Below, piece by piece: positions 12,801 through 24,800 of a stretch of 64,000 bases of DNA (its first letter is position 1; the number at the start of each line of letters is the position of its first letter). The translations under genes were made by a program, and so were the position numbers. This stretch comes from Acanthopleura granulata (Eukaryota; Mollusca; Polyplacophora; Chitonida; Chitonidae). The notes under the pieces are model-generated. The model was not told the origin of the DNA. It ran no database searches and saw only the letters and a program-made list of their open reading frames with translations. The stretch spans positions 21,280,265 to 21,344,264 of the forward strand of contig JABBOT010000002.1 in assembly GCA_016165875.1 (NCBI GenBank). The letters are read 5' to 3'.

Positions 12801-15800
12801 TTTTGAAAAATGGTAAAAGGATTGTCAGCTTGCTGATAATGACATGGATGGTTTATAATTTGTATCTATGTACGCTGTTTTAGTAAGACTTTAAAAGGAG
12901 TTATCCTATAGGTTTCTATGAAAGATTGCATATTCCATATGATATTCAAATTTGTGTCTGAAACTGGAGTTTGTCCTTTTGAAGCAGCATTGTATTGATA
13001 CAAATCATTTGTCATTTCAGAAATTCCGTCTTGAAGTTGGTACACAAGCAATGGATATACTCAGAAATGTTCTCGAAACCGACAGGTATGTGATAGATTA
13101 CTTACTAGTGATACTGTAAAGTTGAAATACATGCGTATAGGATTTTATGGATTCATTTGTTCACAGAGATGACAGAACATGTGTAGTAAATAGAAGATTT
13201 TACTTGAAACAGTATGGTAACTTATTGGTTCTGCATTGGTAAATGTTACGTTTTAAATATGCAGTTTGTATCTTTGTTACTTTTTCTGAAGAAATTTATG
13301 TGACCTTTTCATTCTTGCAGAAATGATGCAGAGATAACAGGCTATGCCTTGGACACCCTGTGTAACATCATGAGTAATGAACCTACGGAAGAGGGTGAGT
13401 CATTGTGGAAATTATGCTATTAGAAATAAGATAGAGAAATCTGATGTATCAGAAATTGTTTTCAATTTGTTAGCACTAACTTTTGCTTAGTAGTGGTTTT
13501 ATATTGGGAACTTCAGCTGTATACATAGTCCAGTTCCTTTTACTGCAAAATCAAACCTTAATCCATGGGGTGGAATATTCCAGAGTAGAGCCAAGAATTT
13601 CCAGTCTTGCACATATGATATATCATGCAGTGTTTTTCTTTTTGTGAGAGAGTTTAAGATATTAACTTACCTATAAAGTAATATTAAATCACTTATCAAT
13701 TCGATATACATATGATAAACTTTAATCTTCATCTTCATCTTCGTCATACATATGATATGTTAAATAATTTATATTTTAAGGTTCACTGTGCTGACCTTGT
13801 TTATTGTTGTTATTTTCCAGAGGATGAAATCCCTAATCATTTACCAGAAGATCTTGGTGGACAGTTCACAGAAATATTTATCAAAAATGCAGATAGTGTG
13901 TCTCTCCTATTGTCATTGCTGGAGGTGAGTTTGCTGAAAGCTGTAGGTTTGTGGCATATGATCATGTATTTGGTGTTATTGTGACGTGCAAGGTAGGATC
14001 AAGTTTCTGGAAAGTGGTGTTAAGCTCCCAAAGTTTACCCTTAAATTTGTACAGTATGAGAATATTTTTCTTCTTCTCAATTGATGATTGTGTTAATTCG
14101 AGTGCATTTTGTAGTGCTGGAATTCATCATCTGAACAAGATGACCACCTACTTAGAACTGAAATACTTATTCCATAGTCAGTCAACACTGTTTTGTCAAA
14201 TAATTGATGCTTTGATGTCTTTAGATTTGCAGCAGCATGAAGACAGTATGATCAATTAAATATACCATCAAATTAATTGCAAACAAGAAGCCAAGTGCCT
14301 GTCTATATTTACAAGTTTTCCCTGCCAGGAATATGACTTTCATGTGCGAAGGCCAACGGTCAAACTTCTGACCATCCTACTGACCAATCGTGGGAAGGAA
14401 ATGCAGGAGATTGTACTGGTCAGTCCTATGGGGGTGTACAAGCTGATGGACCTGCTGGTGGACAGCAGGGAAGTCATCCGCAATGATGTGAGTGGCATTT
14501 AAACTACAGCTGTAGTCAAACCGTCTTGAATCAAGTTTAATTTTAATGTCTTTTCCATACCTACATGTAGATCAGGTCAGTTGACAGAACCAGTCTGGTT
14601 TTGCGACATGTGGCATGGCTCTGATTTTGAACTAGATTTTAAACTAGAAGTTTAAACTTAAGTTTTCTTAGTTGGCATTGTATTTCATTATTCTGTTCAT
14701 TTTAAGCTGCAGATTTAATATACATTTTCTTCATGTGGCACATTTTGCTTGGTTGTGATCCATTCATCTGCCTTGCAGGGCCTTTTGAGAGTTTTTCGTG
14801 GAGTTTGATTACTTGTTTTATCAGAAAAGCTGAAATGTGTTTATCTTTTTTGAAGCCTTTGTGTTCTTCTGAAAGTGCATCTTTATGGGCCAAACTTGAG
14901 GTGAAATACAATAATTTGCAAACCCGATCTATCTAGAATAATAGAAATGTGGATTTCTCGTCTGTTTAAATGTTCAGAGTTAACGTGATACATATATGTT
15001 GCATTTGTTACTGTGAATCTGTAGTGTTTTCCATACTTTGATTGCAGGCCTTACTGTTACTGATCCAGCTGACAAAGGGCAATGCAAACCTGCAGAAAAT
15101 TGTGGTCTTTGAGAATGCTTTTGGCAAGGTATTAGATATTATTCAAGATGAGGGAAACAGTGATGGAGGTAGGTTTGGAGACCATTTACTGAATTCTTGT
15201 TTCCACAGGGTGCTTAGTGTAAAGCACCAAAAACCCACATACTGGCTCATCTTCATGAATTATAACATGATTTGCATGCAGGTCCATTGTAAAGAGTAGT
15301 TCATGGTGTTGTTGTTAAGGTGTTTGGCTGTCAATAGCTAAGTCACATCAGCCATGGGTTCAGACCTGTTCAGTGAATTTTCCTTATTCCCTTGTTTCCA
15401 TTGTACTTTGAACCTTAAAGGCAATAACCCGGCGATAGATTGGTGGAGACCACCTGTCTTCCACCAAATTGGCAATAAGACGTATGTCACATATAGAAAA
15501 CATGACCAGTGTATCTTGCCAAAGGTCATTGGCTCACATCTGCCTACTCTGGCCACCTCCACTCATAAAACTGGCCGGCATCAAATAAATAAATTCAGAG
15601 AGGTACATGAAATAAACAGAAAGATAGCTCCAAAAGATAGCTAATGTACCCCAGCTATTTTTGTATATAAACATACATGTATGTCAGTTTTAGCAATTTC
15701 TTTTTCTTGATTCCTAATGCTGTAAAATTGATCTAGTAGATAAAATCTGGATTTGCTGTACTATTGCATTATTTTACTTGTTGATGATGAAATGTTATTG

Positions 15801-18800
15801 AAGAAAAGTCTTAAAAGAGTTTCAAACTGTACATCATGATGAACTAATCATCATGTAATCATTTTTCACTTTGACTTGATGCTTGTATCATAACAAAACT
15901 TGTTCCATAAAGCCCCTCTTGTTTGTGTTGTCAGGTGTCGTCGTTGAGGACTGTTTAGTACTGTTGTCCAATCTTCTGCGAAACAATTCCTCCAATCAAA
16001 ACTTCTTCAAAGAGGGCAGCTATATACAGAAGTTAACACCATTTTTTCAACTGGAATCTGGAGAAATGAACACACAGGGTGGATGGTCAGCTCAGAAAGT
16101 CACCAATATACACCATATGCTTCAGGTACATTTCATTTCAACTTCCTTTACAGGTACAAAAATGTGTCATGTTACAGATACTGAGATGTGTCAGATTCAC
16201 TGTTTAATATTGATGGTTCATGTATTCATGTAATACTTTTCATCAAATCCTTAAATATCAGGTCAGGATGGGTTTTCAGAAATGCCAAAAAAATTTGTGC
16301 CATTTAACATGTGATCCATTATGCCTCTGTCAATTTCTGGTGCATAGCCGTAATTGCATATTGCATACATGTAACATGTAAAAGAATCCCTTGGCAGTGT
16401 ATAATTGTAGCAATTGGTACATCACATTAACCCTCATACCCCTTAATGAGTAGAAAGTTCACTAGTTTTCTCATTAGTGTCAGCTGTATGTGTACATGTT
16501 CTTAACACCTTTTGTATGGCCTCAGTTCTCTTGCATCTCCTCACTGTCAGGTGTTGTTTTCCAGGTGCTCCGCACTCTGGTGTCTCCCAATAACCCTCAG
16601 CAGCAAACAGCAGCTTGTCAGAAGGTGATGAATACATGTGGTAAGTGGTTAGAGATCATGGCTTTCTGATATAAAATATGACATTGCAAAGAGGTAGACA
16701 GAGGTTAATATGTCCTATATTGTGTTATGGCCCCTCATGAACTTACATATCAAACACACAAGAGAAGAAGCAAACTTCAGAAACATGGGAATAAACTGAT
16801 CATGATGTGATAAGTTGGTTCATCAACTTTTTCTGTCTTTTCTCATAAGATGTCTTTATCACTTTCTGTATCATTTGTTAGAGTATTCAAGTCATAGGGT
16901 AGATCTTTCATCGGTGCACATTTTAAGGTTAGATCAACTGGGTTTACTTTGTTCCCATGATTTCCATGGCTGCAGCCTTGACTAAGGAACTCTTTGAATC
17001 TTTCGGATACTTTTGAAGGTGTAATTACTTCAATTTTGATCTGTGTTTTCTATGTCAGGTTTACTACAGTTGTTGTGCAGCATTCTCATGGCAAGTGGTG
17101 TTCCGGCAGATGTCCTGACTGAGGTAATAGTTTGACAAATCCTTAATCAGATGCACCACATGATATTCAGCATGTGCATAGCTGCTCCTCTACTGTTAAA
17201 CTCAATGCTGGGAAGGCCTGCCAGCAACCTGTGGATGGTTGGAAACCTGGTTGGTGGTTTCCCCTGGGCCTTGTCTGGTTTCCTCCCGCCATAATGCTGA
17301 CAGCCATCGTATAAATAAAATATTCTTGAGTGAAGCATAAGACCCCAATCAAATCAGTAAATAAACTCATTGCTAGATTTAGTTCTACACATACATGTGT
17401 ATTTGTGATGATTTGAACATTAGTGAACTGAGGGGCATCACTGGCTCAAATGGTAAACAGGTAGATGCGATCAGTGGTGTTGCAGTGTTAGAATCCAGCT
17501 CATGCTGCTTTCGGCAGCGGCTTGGAACTCAAGAGGTTTGTATGTACCTGGTGTAGGTCAGTGGGTTGAACGTGAACTCCATCACTGACGTTGAAAACTC
17601 CTGAAGATGGTATTAAACACAAATCAGGTAAACATTTCATGTTGTCCCATTGTCTTTCAGACCATCAACACCGTATCAGAGGTCATTCGGGGAAATTTAT
17701 CCAACCAGGAGTACTTTGCCTCAGTCATGGCTCCTTCCAGCCCACCAAGGTGAGGCATTTCTCCTGTTAAACATGCAAAAATTAAAAAAAAAAACTTTTC
17801 GTACACAACTGTGTATAGTTTGCAAATACACCTTTCCTTTGTTACAGCACTTGTGTTGGTGGACAGATTTCTGTTACAAGTTAAGGTGGTGCACCTTGTG
17901 TGAAGGTCATTGGCCTCTAATATCCTGTGACATACGTGTATGTATGTATCAGTTGAATGGTTCTGGATGTTAATTCAAGCCAAATAAGTATACTACACGT
18001 ACCATGTGTTTTTACATATATATGTAACGAAGCCAAGACAGATACAAAGCATGCATCGCATGATTGAATTGAAATGAACACTGATTATTGGATTATTTGT
18101 GATGTCCGTCTGCTGTATTTAACAGGCCTGCCATCGTGGTGTTGTTGATGTCCATGGTAAATGAGAAGCAACCATTTGTCCTGCGATGTGCTGTGCTCTA
18201 CTGCTTCCAGTCCTTCCTGTACAAGAATGAAGTGGGCCAGTCTCAGATAGTTCAGACCCTTCTGCCCAGCTCAGCAGATGGTAAGTTCTGAGGACTTTGA
18301 TAGATGAGTATTGTACTGTTTGCAATCCTTCCTGTACAAGAATGAAGTGGGCCAGTCTCAGATAGTTCAGACCCTTCTCCCCAGCTCAGCAGATGGTAAG
18401 TTCTGAGGACTTTGATAGATGAGTATTGTACTGTTTGCAATCCTTCCTGTACAAGAATGAAGTGGGCCAGTCTCAGATAGTTCAGACCCTTCTCCCCAGC
18501 TCAGCAGATGGTAAGTTCTGAGGACTTTGATAGATGAGTACTGTACTGTTTGCAATCCTTCCTGTACAAGAATGAAGTGGGCCAGTCTCAGATAGTTCAG
18601 ACTCTTCTCCCCAGCTCAGCAGATGGTAAGTTCTGAGGACTTTGATAGATGAGTATTGTACTGTTTGCAATCCTTCCTGTACAAGAATGAAGTGGGCCAG
18701 TCTCAGATAGTTCAGACCCTTCTCCCCAGCTCAGCAGATGGTAAGTTCTGAGGACTTTGATAGATGAGTATTGTACTGTTTGCAATCCTTCCTGTACAAG

Positions 18801-21800
18801 AATGAAGTGGGCCAGTCAGATAGTTCTGACCCTTCTCCCCAGCTCAGCAGATGGTAAGTTCTGAGGACTTTGATAGATGAGTATTGTACTGTTTGCAATC
18901 CTTCCTGTACAAGAATGAAGTGGGCCAGTCTCAGATACCCTAAATGACCTAAAATTCATCCATGCCTAAGCTGCTCATTTTTCCTGATTCTGAGACTTCT
19001 GATTGTATTGTAGGAAGGTGTTTTAAGGTTTGTGTGGAAGGTAGGATGATATATATCAAACAAATGTAAGTTTCAGCACCAAATAAAATTTTCTCTGACA
19101 TTAATTTGCATCTAAAAAGGCAAATTTTTGGACGAAGTTTTATGTCATTCCTTAGCTCAGCAGATGGTAAGTTGTCAGGACTGAGAGAAGAATATTGCAC
19201 TGTTTCTAGTCCTTCACATACAAGAATAGTAGAATGGATAGTTCAAACCATCTCCCTAGCTCAGCAGAAGGTAAATTCCTATGATTTGATGGGTGACAAA
19301 TTGATGTATCTGTTGCAAATCTTTTAGTTGTGTTCCCATAACACAACTGTACTAGAATTTTGAATTCTTCATTTATATTCCTCTGTTCAGCCATTGAACA
19401 TTTCGGTGGTAAAGAGTGAGAATTATGGTGTGGAAACAGATGTAATTCTGATGAACCGGGTGCTATAGTAGTTTGTATTACATTAATACATAATGAGTTG
19501 GGACTGGATTGTTTCCTAGTAGAAGAAACCAAAAGAAGATGCAGTGAAAAGATATGTAAAGTGAAATATACAGCGTATGTTCAGAGTAAAGTTTGTGAAA
19601 AAGGTGGGACAATATTACATTTATTTTGGTTAAGTATTTTTCTAACAGCTACTACAACAGTGGAAATTGACATTTAACCATGCTCCATCGGCTAACATAA
19701 AACACAGCCATTCTGCCTGATCTGTGATGTAATTGTACCAACCGCGGAACACTCTTGTCACCTGAGACTGTAGTAAGCTGCTAAGATTGTGGTTGAAACT
19801 TAAGTATATATGTAAATTTATAACTTGAAATGATCAAGAAACTTACTCCTGCCACAATACAATGGTCTAGAAATACTTTGCAGTCTTGTTCACACGTGTA
19901 CTTTTTATAATTAAAATGTACAACATTAAAACAATGTCCTGTCCCTACGTTATTACATGTTATAGTCAAGGTCACGTGGGAAGATTTACGTCAGAGCTGA
20001 TATCTCCTAGCTCTCTGATTGGTCAATCTCTCATAAGCTTACAGGCATGGGCACCTTCAAATCCCCAGTCAGTAGTAAAATACTCCACACGTCAAACGAA
20101 GATAATTCAGCAAAGAATTCATGAAAATTCAAATAGGTTTTGCATTCAAAAAGAGAATTTTGTAATCTATTTAATGAACTGTGCCTTAATCATGAGCTGT
20201 CTTTTACTTTAAACTGTTTTTCTACATGCTGCTCTACCCTTTGTTTTGCTCAGTGAACACAATAACAGCAGGTCAGTTGTTATGTGGAGGGCTGTTCAGT
20301 GCCGACTCCTTGTCTAACTGGTTTGCTGCCGTGGCCTTGCTTCATGCCATCCTGGAAAACCCCACACAGAAGGAACAGCTGTTGAGGGTACAGCTGGCCA
20401 CCAGTGTAGGGAATCCCCCAGTCTCCTTACTACAGCAGTGCTGTAACATGCTGGCACAGGTTAGTATAATGATCTGCCTGGAAGGCTAAATGCTTATCAT
20501 GTTAGAGTAAAGCTGTTATTTGGTTCCAAGTTAGACAGATAATTGGCCTGATGGATTACATGATCATAACAACTGAGAAATTCTATATTCATATGAAATG
20601 TGCATCGTTAATCATTTTGTGGAATTCTTTACCGGCTGTGAAAGAACCTTTCTGAATGATCTGAATACTTGAACGGTGATTAGTTGATAAAAAAATTCAC
20701 ATGTGAATTTACTGCTGATCCCATAATATTTGTGAAAAGATTGTGGAATTGAGGCATCTGTTTTATTATCAACATGATTGTCAAAGTTTCATCTTTGCTT
20801 AGACCTAGATTAAGTCCTCTGTCTTTAACTCTTCAGGGTGGGAAGATCCAGACCCGGGTGGGCTTGTTGATGCTGCTGTGTGGCTGGACAGCGAACTGCC
20901 CCATAGCTGTCACTCATTTCTTACACAACACTGCCAATGTGCCTTATGTATCCTTTGTGAAGTGCTTGTGGACAAACCAGTTGAGGTCAACAGCCCATAT
21001 ATGTTGTAGTAATGATACCTTTTGGTTTTGGAGAAATTCTGAAATGGATACTTGTAAATCTAGGCGAAGAATGGAGGATCCACCAAATTATACATATTGC
21101 AGATAAACTCAGCGATGGAAAGCATTGGCTCGAACCATTGGTAGGCACATTTCAAGCGTGAGACTCAGTTGCATTAATGTGTGATGTACTGATGTCACTG
21201 CTTTGTAAACCAAAATCCTCTTGAATCGTGCTGCAGTACATGTTATCCTTGTGTGTTTTGAGTTGACAACCTTGAAATGAGAAGAGATTGTCCTTAACAC
21301 TGCAACAGTTAATTAGCCAGGTGTCCTCATCAGAAGGGGAGGAGCAAGAAGTCTTAGCACAGGGGCTCTGTGCTTTCTTATTAGGTATCTCTATCCTCTA
21401 TAATAATGAAGAGAATGACACATTCAACAGGTAATTTCCATATGTCCATTTCCATAGTTAAGATAGATTGATTCAAATTTGTGTTACTGAAATATCTTTA
21501 GAGCAGTCATCCAATCAAGTTTCTTTTTCATTAAGTTGCATTTTGGTATTATAAAAATTTAATGAAATTTCTAAAGCAGAAGACTCAAGCACAGGTTATG
21601 TGAATAAATTATCCTTAGTTACGTGGTATAATGATTGCTCCAAGATGTCTGGTACATATATCCTTGTTACTTGGCATAAATCTCTACTATCTTTGAACTC
21701 ATGCTCTGTTAAGTTTTCACCGTGTTAGGATGGTTATTGCTTCTCTGTGTTGCATCAGTGGCGTAAGCCGTTATGATATCCTTGTTTTGTTTCTCTTTTT

Positions 21801-24800
21801 CATAGAGCTTCATTACAACAGATCATAGAAAAACGAATCGGCATGGAAACGTTCAATGACAAACTGACTCAAGTATACAAAAACGAGAGTTATACCAAAG
21901 CTGCCAAAAAACCACATCTCGACTGCAAACAGCCAAACGAGGTCATGTTTGACTTTGAGTTCACGAGATTGTTCAAGACATTAGAGAGTATGTATAGTAC
22001 TTAACCTAATGCCTAAAAAAAAAGGGAATACATTTAATGTATCCCTTGGCCAAAGTCTATGTATACTTCATAGGCTTTATAACCATGAAGAATAAAAGAA
22101 TATGAGCATCATGAACTTCAATCAAATACAATGTTAAGCTTCTGAAAGGTGTGAATTTTGAAAATAAGTTTGCATACTTGGTTTTAATCACTATTAATTA
22201 AGTAATAAATTTATTACTGCAAGTAATAAGTTGATTGATGCTGCTTGTATGTTCTGAGTAAAAACATTGACAGGGATATTCATACTTCATTGACATTGGA
22301 TAATTACTGATTGAAAAAAAAACTGTAGATGTTTGCCTGGAAGGATCCACCTGTGATTGTTGTTGTTATTCAGTTGAAGTTCTTCGAGCAGTGAAGCCTG
22401 AAGGAGAAGATGCAGAGGAGAGAAGAAAGAAAATGGCCAGTTTAAAAGAACATGAGAGTATAGTTGACCAGTACAAAGGCTTGATCAAGGAACAGGTACT
22501 TTGCATTTCTAATGATGATTTCTATGCTTGTGGCGTGAAATTATTCTTTGATCTCTTCATGCTGATAGGTCTGATGGTAAATTCATTTCATTTGATTTAC
22601 TCGTGACCATTTCCAGTAAAACTTTTATTTCTGTTCACCTCCATTCCAGTGTTCAGTTTTGCTCATTTGCACATGCATTTCGCAGTTCTTGCTCTGTCTT
22701 TTCGGTAATGTTTGTATTTTACCTTATCTATTACCTTGCCATGTAAAACACCAATTCCATGAAATAAGACTAGTACAAATAGGTCATGTTGAGTTGTTAA
22801 TATTTGTAATGTGTCACTCCAGTGTCTGATGACCTCTTTCCCAGAGAGTATTTCTAATGTCTGAGGGTTTGTATTTTTGTGTTTCTTCAGGATGAACAGC
22901 TAAATGCAACTAAAGATGAACTACGTGAATTAAAGGGAAAACAGGAGAAGGATATGAAAGAATTAGAACAGTTAAGAGACCAAGTACAACAGCTGAAGGA
23001 TCAAAATGCTCTCTTCAAAGCACAGAAAGGTAACATTTAACACTGGACAAACGCAGACAACGCAGAAATATGGTATTAGGTGTAGGAATTGTCTTTAAAC
23101 CTGAAATTTAACGTACATGTAAACAAACAGTGCACATGTAGCTGAGGTACTAAAGTTTCATAATTCAAGTGAAACAGCTATCAAAATAGGTGTGTACTGA
23201 ACTTCTGTACAGCAACAGTGTCCTTGTGGTTGTTTTTTTTTAACATATAGACCTTAAAACTTTCAAGGGTACACGTCTGCCAAGGGAAAGTCTGCCAGCA
23301 GTCTGTGGATAGCCATGGCTTTCTCCCGGGCTCTGCCCAATTTCCTCATACAGTAATGATGGCCACTGTTGTATAAGTGAAATTTTGTACAGTGTTCAAC
23401 ACCAATGAAATAAATAAATTCAAGGTTACATTTCTAGCATGACCCAAAATTCCTGCCAGATTGGTCCCTTTGTATGAAGCAAGAGAACCCTGCAATGTGA
23501 CAATTATTGGTGCTGAGGGAGAACATGTATCACTATGAATTGTATGTAAAGTGTTAATGAAAATCCGCTCTTGTGATCATACTGTTTGGGGTAATCATTT
23601 ATTTCCGATAGAGTCCTTCGTATCCGAGTGCAGTGTAATGAAACAGGTGCCTCTCAGCAATGCGATCGCTTCGAGTTCAAGCCCAGCTCATGCTGGTTTT
23701 TTCTCTGGTCATACATGAAGCGGTCCACCAGCATCCTGCAGATGGCCAGGGTTTCCTTCGGGCTCAGCCCATTTCTTCTTACTGTAATATTGGCCACAGT
23801 CAGTTAAAGTAAAAAAATTATTAAGTATGGCGTAAAACACCAATCAAAGAAATAAATAAATTATTTCCAATGTAGTATATAGGTTGTAATTCATACATAT
23901 TGCAGGTTCACAAGGCCTTGCTGTGTTAGACAACAACAAACAGTCTGAAGACGTGATGAGGTTAAAACAAGATATAGAGTCCCTGAAGTCACAGATAGGA
24001 GAGAAAGATAGTGTTATAGAAAAATTGGTGAGTTGGATTAAGTCTCGGTGGTCAGATTGAAAAAATCACTGAGAAGTGGTAAATGAACAGGTAACAGGTC
24101 AACTGGAGAAGTGTTCATCCATGCCTTGGTAGTTCCATTTAGAACTGGATCATTGTAGAAAGCACACGAAAACTGAAAGACAAACCGACAACTGAACATT
24201 ACTGCCCTAGAATGGATAAAATAGTGTAGGGGTCATGCTATAGTATGTAGATGACACTGAGTGAAGGCAGAAAACATCATCTTAATGTCTGTGACAAAAA
24301 CAAAACTAAAGCGTAAGAACTGCTGTACCCATGTACCGAATTTTGAATATTGCAGAAATAAATTACCCATTTTTCTTTTATGAGGACAGACTGAAGAGTT
24401 GGGTGACATTTGTATGAAAACATGTAGCGATTACATTAACTGTTTTTGTTGCTATGTAGAGAAGTGATTTGTCAGCTAGTGAGGCTCGTGTGCTGGCTCA
24501 GACCACAGACAGTGATGAGAACAAGGAGAACAACCCCAGTGAGATAGCTGTCCTGCAGAGCACGGTGGAGAAGACAAACGCTGAGCTCCAGGACACACGT
24601 AAATCCCTCACTGACAAGCAGGAAGAGGTCTCAAGGTTGTCATCACATGTAGCCACGTTAGAGAAAGAAAAATCAGAACTGGTGAGTACATTGGAGCTGG
24701 GGAGATGGTAGTATTTTGTCTCAAGCTTTATGACAGGAGTTTGAGCAATGCTTTTAAGTCTTTTTTTTTTTTTTTCAGTGTTGTTTAAGGCAGTGTTTGT

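Noticed and set aside
18119..18785. Several near-identical 62-residue minus-strand open frames, 115 bases apart
   Set aside because: They are antisense shadows of the tandem exon 12/donor array; periodic DNA gives periodic frames.
20948..21105. Extension of USO1 exon 14 through the open frame beyond 20947
   Set aside because: The protein similarity stops exactly at NVPY, and the next conserved segment begins at 21309; the odd donor is explained by U12-type splicing.
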